From assembly GCF_949628215.1 (NCBI RefSeq), contig NC_134281.1, positions 10,922,501 to 10,986,500 on the forward strand: 64,000 nucleotides of DNA, given 5' to 3'. A program made the position numbers and the translations under genes. Numbering within the stretch: the first letter of the stretch is position 1; every line of letters starts with the position of its first letter. The stretch is from Phalacrocorax aristotelis. Its lineage: Eukaryota; Chordata; Aves; Suliformes; Phalacrocoracidae. Under the pieces are notes generated by a model, which made no database searches, was not told the DNA's origin, and was given only the letters and a program-made list of their open reading frames with translations. Positions 47,901 through 57,848 of the stretch are shown here, in pieces.

Positions 47901-50205
47901 AAGGGTTCATCTTTCACTACTCAGTGCAGTTTGTTAAGAACAGATTAACTTACAGTGCAGGGAAGTGAGTTGCTACTCTATGTATGCTACTCCTTAAGCC
48001 ACCTGGAGAGAAACAAGAATACACCATAACCAAGAGCTGAACAGGACTGAGCCAAACAGCAAGCATTTTCAGAACTGATTGCAGAATTCAAATTAAGCTA
48101 TAAGCTTAACATAACGTTTTCAAAAGCCTAACACATTGTTGTTTCTGGAATTCATTACAACTTCACTGTGTTAGTCCATGCCTTGTTAACAGGACTCCAG
48201 AACAGAGCAGGCATTTACCTGGGTAATTAGAGTCAGTTATGTACAATTAGTAGAAAGGACACAAACACTTCCCGGTCTGTAGCAAAACCCCAGCCTTTCC
48301 CAAACCCCCAAACAACCCTTCCCCAAATGGAACTGGTAGATGCAAATGTCAAAATCTGAGCAAACTACTTTGCATCCCTGTACCTCAGGTGTAGAGTACG
48401 ACCAGCGCAACTTCCTACACCCAGGACAAGGAAAAAGAAACCATCTCCTGCTTAGGAGATGATGTTGTTGTTACATACTTGTCCTTGGGCAGCAGTCCAG
48501 CTATCTGTTGCTGACTGCTGTTAGATTGGTCCCTGGGCTAGATGGGCCCTTGGTGAGGTTCAGGGTTGCTTTGTTCTTACAGAGACAAAGAGTAGAAGAC
48601 CTTGACACCCCATGATAAGGGAACAGAAATACTTAAGAGTAGATGAAAGCTGGAGATCAGTAAAGCACTTCACATCCATCTAGCAGCAACCTTATTCCAT
48701 TTTGTAAAACAAACACATACAGCATAAGAAAAACAAAACAAATTACAGAAACCAAACGCAAGAACTGGCAGAGTCTGCTGAGAAAACACCTGACATGAGA
48801 TTAAGCCCTAAATTAGGGATGGACCCCAGGTGATTACAAGACCCTGCAAATACCCATTCAACAGTACAGACAACTCAGGGCATTAGCAGAACACTCCTCT
48901 GAGGAATCAAAACAAGCAGGATTTTCCCCACAATGTAGGAAAGGGGGAAAACTGGCACAAGCTTTTTAGGCTGAGGAACCTGGACCGCTGACTTTCAAGT
49001 TTACCTTTGATGTATCTTCCTCCCTTACAAAGCAATACCTGCTTCAGTAACATGAATGTCGTTTGTCTGCTCCTCAGGAAGGATGCTGTTCCACTAGTGG
49101 ATGCTTTTGACTTCACAGATAAGAGCCTGAATTCTGCACTTGGCAGTTATGATGGACAAGTTTACCAACGGCTTTATGAATGGGCTCAGAAGTCACCAAC
49201 CAACAAGCAGGTATGGATGCTGGACTACAGCCAGGCAACTTCTGCATTAGCCAGAGCAGAAATTGTTTGCCTTTCTTTTAATAGAACCAATACAGATAAA
49301 AGTAAGTAGAATAAAAGCCTTTAATTCTTAGTATTAAACTAAGAATTAAACTCTGAACAATGACCTGTGATACTCCAATTATGCCATCTACAGTCTTAGC
49401 TCAGACATTTAACCTGACAATGAAGTACAACCCCAGAGTGCTAGAGCTTGTACCTAGGAGCCGGACTGTCATGTGCCACCAATGTTTTTGGTTTTTAAAT
49501 TTGTATTGCTGAGGTAACATTCTACAAAATAAGCTCAAACAAAAGTTTGTTTACATATTATGGAACAACACTAGATGGCTGCAAGAGCCACTAATTGCAG
49601 GGTATTTTCCATTCACTGGTACTTTTACTAGTGCAATACTTAATTTTTTTTTAATAATGTGTTTAACCAGAAAGTATAAATGCTAAACAAGGCAATTTCA
49701 TTCTTCATGGTCTTTAGCTCTTCAATTCCACTTCTTAATTCATCCATATTGTGGAGTAATGTAAAATTCTGCACAATGTAAATCGCTATCGCTCTGTTTG
49801 AAAACTCATTTTGCCTTAAGCGAGCTTTTTACTGTGGTAATCAGCAACCCTTTGAAATTCTACAGCTGAACACAAAATTTGCCTTCAGCAAACATTCAAG
49901 TTCAAGGATATTTTCTGAAGTTAAATAGTATGCTGTTCCATTTGGGATGAGTATTGCGTACTGGTTGTGAAGGACAGCACATACTATAAGGAAAGAGATC
50001 TTGCATATCTGAAGTAGCTGGTCAGGGATTTTCAAATAGTCTAGCTTTCTATATTTCAGAGGTCACTCTTGAGAAAAAAATTATAGCCTTTTCCTTCTTC
50101 TTAATTACCACTCATTCCTTTCCACATTCTCTTTCTGAACAGATGAGCCCAGCCTATGAGAGGTATTTGAAGCCACTTCTTCACAACATGCAATCAAAAA
50201 TGTGA
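32962..50205 (+). CDS. ACOX2: ACOX2, peroxisomal branched-chain acyl-CoA oxidase
   Basis: Fourteen coding exons join in perfect phase: 32,962-33,121; 34,332-34,494; 37,589-37,740; 38,244-38,351; 39,072-39,191; 39,667-39,782; 40,176-40,348; 41,865-42,027; 42,774-42,964; 44,141-44,302; 45,299-45,404; 47,131-47,348; 49,078-49,210; 50,143-50,205. The product is 675 residues (human about 681). Visible motifs are [10 protein letters not shown] (about 150-160, FAD/substrate loop), KWWPGD (about 190), GDIGPKM, ACGGHGY (about 410-417) and CLYEGENT (about 434-441), the region that holds the catalytic glutamate in the ACOX family. The C-terminus SKM is a PTS1 peroxisome signal variant. The enzyme transfers electrons from 2-methyl-branched and bile-acid-intermediate acyl-CoAs to O2, producing H2O2. 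The start at 32,962 aligns residue for residue with the mammalian N-terminus as I recall it. No disabling change was seen. Three antisense CR1 copies sit in introns 2, 7 and 11. Confidence 0.96.
36687..37357 (-). mobile_element. CR1 LINE, 3' part, ACOX2 intron 2
   Basis: The element is antisense to ACOX2. Read on the minus strand it encodes the C-terminal end of CR1 ORF2 in one almost intact frame of about 200 codons ([35 protein letters not shown] and [17 protein letters not shown]-like blocks) and ends at its 3' tail near 36,687. The intact frame and its near identity to the copy at 45,646 suggest a recent subfamily. Confidence 0.93.
38222..38239 (+). repeat. T10-C8 homopolymer pair at ACOX2 exon 4 acceptor
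   Basis: A run of ten T followed by eight C ends four bases before the CAAAG acceptor of ACOX2 exon 4 and is its polypyrimidine tract. Confidence 0.85.
41138..41552 (-). mobile_element. CR1 LINE, 3' part, ACOX2 intron 7
   Basis: The element starts (as its 3' end) with TCATAGAATCACAGAATCCT and GGATCATCGAGTCCAACC and continues through the C-terminal ORF2 region on the minus strand. It differs from the 36.7 and 45.6 kb copies at many positions and has lost its open frame, so it is an older insertion. Confidence 0.9.
42702..42770 (+). repeat. (T)n/(TTG)n/(TTTG)n tract at ACOX2 exon 9 acceptor
   Basis: About 70 bases made of T-runs, six TTG units and several TTTG units end three bases before the CAG acceptor of exon 9 (exon starts 42,774). 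It serves as, or replaces, the polypyrimidine tract of this intron. Confidence 0.9.
43654..43681. repeat. Interrupted poly(A) run in ACOX2 intron 9
   Basis: A16, a single G, then A11. No SINE or retrogene body is recognised next to it. Confidence 0.9.
45646..46107 (-). mobile_element. CR1 LINE, 3' part, ACOX2 intron 11
   Basis: The element is antisense to ACOX2. Its first 340 bases match the copy at 36,698 except for about five substitutions that I could count by eye. It then has an internal deletion of about 60 bases relative to that copy (after TCCTCTTCTCC) and ends near CAAGTGTGGCC-type sequence at about 46,107. Both copies have the same orientation. Confidence 0.93.
48470..48585 (+). mobile_element. 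Ancient CR1/L3-like 3' fragment, ACOX2 intron 12
   Basis: The segment CTGGGCTAGATGGGCCCTTGG, followed some 25 bases on by TTTGTTCTTAC, resembles the conserved 3' end of old CR1/L3-type LINEs (ctagatggacctttggtctga...ttcttatg). Only the last hundred or so bases remain and they are diverged. The call rests on the tail only. Confidence 0.5.
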
Positions 50206-50868
50206 AGGCCACAGATTTCCTCCTGTTCTTTGTGCAGCAGTACATTTATGAAGCATCAGTAATGACTAATCAGAATTAATAATCAGTTGCTTACTCACAG
50301 TTGCAACAAATATGAAACCAGATTCTTAGCCAGCCATTTGCATTTAATCAGACAGAAGCCAAAACAATGCTGAGTGGTACCCACTGCTATGAGACAAACT
50401 AGTCAGAAATAGCCTAGAGTTTGCTGTTTTCTAACCTGAAGTGTCCTCATAGCATCAAAATTATGCCATTTGGCTTTCTTTTTCTAAATCCACTATATGA
50501 TAAGGAAAACAAAAAACACATTATGAGCTCCCCTTCAGTGTGTTATAACTGTACAGTGCCTTCAAAAAAACCCACCACAAACAAACAAAAAAACCCCACC
50601 ACAAACAACAAAAAAAAACTTTACTGAAAAACCCAAGGAAGGTAAAATTATGGTCCTTGGTTTCTAGGAACAACTTGCTCTCTCAGAACAAGAAGTATAT
50701 TAGAAAGTACACCTGTTTGGACAATTAAAATAGCTCTTAACTTGCTCAGCAGTGGAGTATTCCTCACTAATGAAGATTCAGACAAAGCTGATGGCAACTC
50801 CAGTCTCCAGAATTTACTTTCCCATTAATAGAGCTGCTCATACTGTCTTTCTATAAATCCTGGGCTCC

Positions 50869-50874
50869 AATAAA
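50869..50874 (+). promoter_or_regulatory. AATAAA polyadenylation signal, probable ACOX2 end
   Basis: This canonical hexamer lies 664 bases after the ACOX2 stop codon and is followed closely by a GTGTATTATTTGG downstream element. It is the first AATAAA after the stop that I noticed. Confidence 0.65.
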
Positions 50875-51928
50875 GTGTATTATTTGGAATGCTGCTTCTC
50901 TAATTATTGTACTTCATAATTATGGAAAGGGCAGCCTGATCCAGGCCAGTCATTAATTTGCTAGTAAATTAAGCATTGCAAAGAACATCTTGTGATTCTA
51001 ATTCAATGCCAGTTAACACAGATATTTCTTACCACGTGTTGCAGGAAGGAAAAAAACACTTTTCCTGAGCTTCATCAGTTCAGCTTTTCCTTTCCCTCTT
51101 ACAGGGAGAATAAAGCTTTTACTGCCTCTTGTTACAAAGTCAAAGCCCCTACAGTGCATGATGAGAGGGAGACAAAATATGACAAATACTCCCCTGAGAG
51201 AGGCTGCCAGAGTGAGAGATGGGACAGAAAGCTCCCACCTTCAAGAACCAGCAGCTACCACAGAAATCCAGACCCCCTCTTAAATCCCTAAAGAGCTATG
51301 GTCTGCACAGCCCAGAGAGCAAGGCAGTTGTGGTGAGAAACACTTGTGACAGCATTCAAGTTAGAGCATAACCAGGAATTCTATTAACAATTACGACGAA
51401 GTGCCCAAGATAACCAGAAACAGCTAATCAAAATTGGGTAAAACTACAGAACTGGAGTGCCTTGACTTGAACATCATCAGAAACAGGACTCTACAGTTAC
51501 CATTATATATATATAAAGCCACTAGATAAATTGCTGACAAACCAGACAATGCCACTTAGCAGCTACAAGTATTTAGGCTCTGTATTCCCTCCATCCCTGT
51601 CCCTTTAGCCAGTACAAATACTCAAATACTTGCCATCCTTTTCTTAGCCATGATGCAGTTTTGAAAACAAGCTTTTTCCTATAACAATGACAGATAAATG
51701 AACAGATTAAGACAAAAAGGAACAAAGTACATCAGTAACGGAGGAGAATGGAGCCCTACCAGAGCATCTCAACTACTCTGCAGAATGGAAAACCAGGTTT
51801 GGGGTGGAGTTTTTTTGTTTGGTTAGTTTTCGGTTTTTTAAGTGTTAGAATTCTAGTAGGAAAAAAACCCCAAACAAAACAAACAAACAAAAAAAACCAC
51901 CACAAAATAGTATTCTGTATTTCACATT
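50875..51928. other. Spacer between convergent ACOX2 and KCTD6
   Basis: The two genes end toward each other here. The spacer is AT-rich with short ACAAA-type simple sequence (about 51,866-51,905) and a TATATA run (about 51,505-51,516). A 99-codon frame at 50,992-51,291 is charged and has no likeness to a protein I know. The exact transcript ends are not visible, so tail overlap is possible. Confidence 0.5.
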
Positions 51929-51934
51929 TTTATT
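51929..51934 (-). promoter_or_regulatory. Possible distal KCTD6 polyadenylation signal
   Basis: TTTATT on the plus strand gives AATAAA on the minus strand, 687 bases downstream of the KCTD6 stop. A nearer AATAAA is at 52,188-52,193 (428 bases from the stop). Either or both could end the KCTD6 mRNA. Confidence 0.4.
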
Positions 51935-52187
51935 AGCTTCTTGCTGGCAGGCATTACATTTGGGAATAATATTGCACCAGGCATTAAAAATATGAATTCT
52001 ACCACAGGGACATTTTGCATTTAGAATCCAATATAAATATTTCTAATTGTATTTCCATGGCTACAGATAATATTTGGTTGCTTGATTTATATGCATAGAA
52101 AGAAACAGTTGTCATAACTGTAAGAAACTGTACTTATCAAGTACTTTTAAAGGGTGGGATTTGTTTTCCTAGGATATTACAATACTG

Positions 52188-52193
52188 TTTATT
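52188..52193 (-). promoter_or_regulatory. Possible proximal KCTD6 polyadenylation signal
   Basis: AATAAA on the minus strand, 428 bases after the stop codon. The choice between this and the distal signal is open. Confidence 0.45.
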
Positions 52194-52620
52194 GATTTAG
52201 AAACTAAATTAGTCTACATGATAGCAGCTTTTCCCCAACTGCATCTTAAATTGTTTTGTTTCTTGCTCCCAGTATCGTAGCATTAGACAGATTAGAAACC
52301 ATTTAAACAGAGGTAATTTTAGCACTTTAAGTTGCGTCAGAATTGTGTTAATGACACAAAATACCCTATTGTACTAATTCTTCGGACTCCCTCTTTCAAA
52401 CAAAAAGGTGGCTTGACTGAACAGGCACATGCATGTTTTTTCTGAACAGGACAAAAGGACAGAGCTGCTAAAGAATGAAACTCATCCAGTCCTTACTGAT
52501 AAACAATAAATAGTCATATAAAAAAAGCCCACATTGTTGCTTTAGTCAAAATCCAGACTCTCTCAGGTTTACTGTCCTGTTAAGTTGCTATCCACTGAAG
52601 TGACTCCTGTGGAGTCAGAA

Positions 52621-54541
52621 TCAGTCATCTGTTTTCCGTGCCAGTCTACAGAAAGTCCAGTTATGCTCCACTGTGTTTTCATTGGCACGCTCGCTCATAT
52701 GATGAACTCTGGTGTTCCTGATCGTGAAGCCTTGCTTTGTGATGTACTCCATCAGATGGACTCTGAGTGACACTTCCTGGTGGTAATCGCATGGCCCAAA
52801 AGTGAAGGAAACCTGGCAGTCCCTGGTGTCCATCATATGCTTATTCCACTTTGTGAAGTGATTTGAAATGCCTTCCAGCAGCGAATGGACTTTCGTCGTG
52901 ATAGTGAGCTGCGTGATGATTACGGCCACCGGATTGGAGTACTTGGAAAGCTTCCGGGTGCTGGACAGCTCCACCACCTCCTCAAAGGTATCCACAGGAT
53001 ACAGCGGCTTGGGGTCATTAAGACACTGAATTAGCGGTTCGATCTGATAGAAGTCCGCTTCCTTCCGAAGCAGGTCAAACTCCTTGAAGTCCAGTGGCAA
53101 AGTGAGCTCTGAGGTCCTTAAAAAGTTAAGAACATAACGGAAAAGTGGTCCATCCCTGTCAATAAAGTAATTGCCCTGAGAGTCCCTGGCAGTGGGGAAG
53201 TCTCCCCTGAACATGGCCCCCAGCATTGAGTCAGGATATCTCGTTAGAGTTGTGAGGGATGTCGTGTACATGTGTCCACCCACATTTAGCGTGACTGGAT
53301 CAGTCATCTAGAAAGAGAGAAATCGCAGAGTTTATCAAGCCACCACAAGAAGATTCAGTCACCTCACTGACACACACGGCAAATACTGTTTGAAAACTGC
53401 AGGCTCCAGAGAGAGCCTTCTGCCATTTGAAGCCTTTAAGTGGTCTTTAAACCTGAACAAATCCAAGCCACCTAGCAACAAGGCACAACTGGCAGCTAGA
53501 CAGGATGATACTTAACATTCAGAACGTGCATTTCCAGAATGTTTTAGAAATCTTAACAACTGAGCTACTATCACAGAAGTAAGTTTTGCATTTGGGCAAC
53601 AAGTTTTTTTCCTATTGTACAGATGGGGAAATGAGAACAGAGAGATTTCCTGAAGAACAAGTTAGTCTGAATAAGGCCCATCATCTGTTTCCCATTCTAG
53701 AACAAACCAAAAAAAAAAAAAATTAGCTGAGCAAGTCTTAAGCCTCTCTCTCCCCCTCAAAAGAGGATGACAGTGCAAGTACAGACACAGGACCAAGAGC
53801 TCACTATCAAAATAATCCATGCACTAGTTAAGAGGCACCATTAAAACAAGCAAACAAGAAAATCCCCAACAACAACAAAAAAGAACTTTCAGCTTTTAAC
53901 TCCAAAAAGGTATACTTATTAGCAAATTAGCATGCTGCATAGGAGAAGGAGGCAGAAGACAAACCAGTCTGCATCAGCTTCCAGATAGCACATGAGGAAG
54001 CAAGAGAGAAAGGAACATAAATCCCATCTGGCCACCAACCCTAACAACCAGGACTGAGGCCAGCCAGAGAAGAGAGACATATGCATGGCAGCAGAATGTT
54101 TAAAGAAAGAGAAGAGGAGAAAAAAAAAGACGTGTTTGTCTAGTTTGAAACAGGGTTTACAAGGAAAATTATTTGTCTTTATAAATAAAATGAGAAAATC
54201 CTTAAAATTATATGCAGGAAGCACAAACTACTTTCAGCTTTTGTGTGTTAGGGAAACAACAACAGTGAGTTTAAGGCATCAGTTAAGTACTCACTGATTG
54301 TACCTAGGAAATACAAATCTCAGCTCTCCCCACAAATAGCATGCAAGGTGAAGCACTCCAGAGAACATAAGCAAGCTGTCATAATGCACACCGTTTTTCT
54401 TCTCACATGACTGAAGCTCTGGATCTACACAAGACAGATCTGGAAGGATTCTTACTGCAGGGTCTTGAAAGCCCAGTGGTACCACACAGCACGCACTTAC
54501 ACAGGCCCACTTACCATATATCCCCAGTCTCCATTATCCAT
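52621..54541 (-). CDS. KCTD6: KCTD6, BTB-domain CUL3 substrate adaptor
   Basis: There are two coding exons on the minus strand: 54,541-54,515 (nine codons, MDNGDWGYM, donor ATG|GTAAG) and 53,307-52,621 (acceptor CTTTCTAG|ATGACTG). Together they give 237 residues, equal to the mammalian length I know. Residues about 12-110 are the BTB/T1 tetramerisation domain (VTLNVGGHMYTTSLTTL, DRDGPLFRYVLNFLRT, LLRKEADFYQI). The rest is the conserved C-terminal domain ending FCRLARKTDD. KCTD6 recruits CUL3 ubiquitin ligase and is known to target HDAC1 (damping Hedgehog signalling) and small ankyrin-1. Starting at the second exon's own ATG would give 228 residues, but the short first exon is conserved and cleanly spliced. 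The exon with the start codon probably begins at the acceptor TTTTCCTGCAG (exon from 54,623). The gene is tail-to-tail with ACOX2 and head-to-head with PDHB. Confidence 0.97.
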
Positions 54542-57393
54542 CTGTTCCAATGCTTGAACTATGGTATTCCAAGTTTAACAGAAGGCTGCCGAAAGGATAC
54601 ACAATCCACCTCTTATTATCTCCCTGCAGGAAAAAGCACACACAAAAACACAAAACAAAGAACAAAACATGGCAGACCGTCAGTACCTACAAGAACAACC
54701 AAGGAGAATGAATGCTTTCTAATCAAAGGCAGGCTGTCTGCCAGGAGAGCATTCAGCTACAAAGCCACATTAGCAGGAGAATGTACAAACGAGTTTTTCC
54801 CTCCTTCTCCCTTCACGCTACCCACAGGACTGCCCCTAGAGCACACGGGTAATCACTCCACCAGCTGTCTGACCATCCCAGTTTTGTTAAATAACAAGCA
54901 ATGTGCCTCCAAGGATAACGTATGTTCACAAATGGACTACCCTTCACCTGGGAAACTGTGAGTACTTTGAAAGACAGGTGTCCTTTTCCCAATTAAAAAA
55001 AAGTTTATTTAGCCACCATTGAGGTCATGCATGTGATCCGCTGATATTAGCCAAAATGCCCATGGTTCTGTTTCAAAGTGCACAGAAGAATAAATCAAGC
55101 ATGAAAGTCAATGAACAGTAAGAAGAAAAAAAATTTCACTGTTTCACTGTAATTCAGTAGTGGAGAACTGCAATAGATAGCAAGATAGCAAGAACATTGA
55201 TCTACAGACAAAGAGTAAGAATGGACTTCACAGACACTTACACACTCTCAAAAGAAATTTCTTCAGGGACTAGCCAGAGGACATCAAACATGTTTTCAAC
55301 AAGGCTCCAACAAAAGCAATTTGAGAAGTGGTTCATGATGTAACTTCCCAGAAGATGGTGAACTGCTGACTTGCATAACAAGGGGACTCTCTCCACACGA
55401 GCCCAGCAAGGGAAATCCACAGCCTGCATTGTGCAACTCAAGGTGGAGGAAGCAACGGCCTCAGACACCAGTGGGGATTTTCCAAATGTGGCCTGCCAAC
55501 CATGTCAAGGGATGCATGGACAGGGAAGCCAGTCATCAGGAAGCCTTTATCCTTACCCAGAGCCAGCCTCTCTGCTAGAATTGCTGAAAATTTAGGTCAG
55601 TCTGTTTTAAGTAGGGTACAGATTCTCAGCTTTGTTTATTTTTACATCTTAGAGACCACACAGTTACCAAGACTTCTGCTCCCATCCTCTTTACTAGCAA
55701 ACTTCAGCACACAGTCACCCAGCTAAAAGCAGCACGAAGATTTAGCCAAGCCAGAGCCCTACATTCCAGAACAACTGAAGCTTCACAGTGAATTCCCAAC
55801 CAAAAAGATTACTTGCCCTTCTCATTCCCAGCAAACGAGGTCAGTCTCATTCACCACAGAAAAAGGCAGCACATCCCACCTCCCTGGGCTCTGCTGCCCT
55901 GCCTGAACCCACAGCCTGGGCACAACAGCATCCAGCACGTCAGGCCCTTGGGGACCAGCAGCACGAGCACAGCCTCAGCTGCATCTCAGATGTATTAAAG
56001 AGTAGAAAAACAAAATCAGTATACGAAAATCGTGAGGTCAGACAACAGAAGAATAAGGAATACTAAGATACAGAACTAGTCATACCAGGATCCTGTTTTT
56101 ACAGATTAGAAACCGAGCATGCCTTAAGAAAGTACATTAAAGCACACCCCCAACAGCAGATAAACCTGGAATGCCAGCTCTTTTGCCAACCTCTGTAATT
56201 ACTTTTTTTTTCAACTGCTCAAGAATCAAGAGGTAAATTCTTTTAGGTTTTCTTTAATTGGAGTTGTCATTCAAGTATAGCTCATTAACTTTTATCAACA
56301 GTGCAGACCTTTTAAATTCCAGCACTTAAAGGTGTTACTCTGGTCAAGTACACCACCAGTATAACACGGAGATGCATTAAAACCATAGGACAGACTGGTA
56401 CATGTTTCTGATATTCAAGGAAAACATTTCCCTGAAAGTGACATGATGCAGCCAGACAGAAACTTCATTGGTAATTATGATAGAAGAGATGTGCAGTCTT
56501 AATAAAATTAACTGGAATTATACATTCAGAATATTTCAAAGACAGACAGATGTCCACCAGAGTTATTTAAGAGGGTGGACAAATACTATGTTATTTTGGT
56601 CCGCATCACAGTCCAGCTACAGATGAATCAAGACTTTATCAGGGAAAGAAACTGATGACACCACCTGTCTGTACAAGGGCCTGAACTAATCTTTGATCAC
56701 AGCACTGCCATGTAACACCAGAGTGAATAATTTACAAGAGCAATTAGCTGAAACAAACTGAGCCCTCAACACGTATGTGGCATCAAGAAGTCTCACTGAC
56801 CTTTGCATGAGGACCCAGAACCACTAGGCACGCACAGACTTCCCTGGCAAAGCCAGTGCTGGGGCAAGACGCACAACACAAGGGGATGGTACCAGGAGGC
56901 CATCCTAAAACGCCTGAGTGTGATCACAACTACCCGCCGGTTTCCTCATTAGCCTGCAAGGTCTGAATTTCTAGACAACTTCACAGGCAAAAATAGCTCT
57001 GTTCAGGTACAACCTGATATAAGGGCTAGCAAACCACATCACAACCAGGGTGGCGATGTATGCCCTTCATGACATACAGCCTGTCAACGATGCTTTAATT
57101 TCTTCCTGAATGAAATACAGTGATGCATTGGTGGGGTTGGGCAGAAACTCACTCCATCCATACCCTGGGATGGACAGCCTCAAGCCAGCTATTGTCCCCA
57201 TGTCACACAACAACATACCGCACGCAGGGACAGCCTTGCTAACGTGGCTACTCATGTCCAGGCAGCAGATAACAGATGACATGCAGCTGTAGCCCAAGAC
57301 AGCCTACCTTTAATAACCATAAGAAATACTCATTTAAGATGAAATTCAGCCAGACAAACTGCTGACACCATTTAAATCAAACAAGATGTCATT

Positions 57394-57405
57394 CTCTCGC
57401 GAGAG
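57394..57405. promoter_or_regulatory. CTCTCGCGAGAG palindrome (BANP/Kaiso-type motif)
   Basis: A perfect 12-base palindrome contains TCTCGCGAGA, the CGCG promoter element bound by BANP and earlier attributed to ZBTB33. It lies about 2.5 kb inside the KCTD6 5' intron, in AT-rich, CpG-poor surroundings, so its three CpG-containing steps stand out. The same motif occurs in the PDHB promoter at 60,327. Confidence 0.6.
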
Positions 57406-57828
57406 CAGAAGCACAGTGATTGTGTCAAACCACAGTCCTGCTTTCGTTACACTGCTGCTGCAAACAGGGAGAAGATATCCAGCGTTAACACAGACATCAC
57501 AGCTGCTGCCATAGCCCAGCACCAAGCACATCCAAAACTAGAAAGGCACAATGAGAAGCAAGTACCTTTGAAGAAAAGCACTCAACTCACCATTTTATAC
57601 TTAATACACCAAACGATACCTGCTTTTATAAAATTCTCACTCTTATTTTATATATTATGACTCAGAGAATTACATGGCTATTTACCAGCAACACTACCTC
57701 TTGCAAACAGGTAGTCCCAGTAACTTCAGCAGGGCTTCTCCCAGAACAGAGCAGCTAACGTGCAACCATTTTGCAAGCTGAAATTCAGAGAAAGCAAGTG
57801 AGAGTCAAGTGACCATCTGCATCTGTGA

Positions 57829-57848
57829 ACACACACACACACACACAC
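57829..57848. repeat. (AC)10 microsatellite
   Basis: Ten perfect AC units inside the presumed KCTD6 5' intron. Confidence 0.95.

Noticed and set aside
53305-53307. The second-exon ATG as the KCTD6 start (228 residues)
   Set aside because: A separate nine-codon exon at 54,541-54,515 splices exactly onto it and restores the 237-residue length known for the family.
54407-54961. A 184-codon plus-strand open frame
   Set aside because: It runs antisense across the KCTD6 first coding exon and its splice sites, and its translation is low in recognisable motifs.
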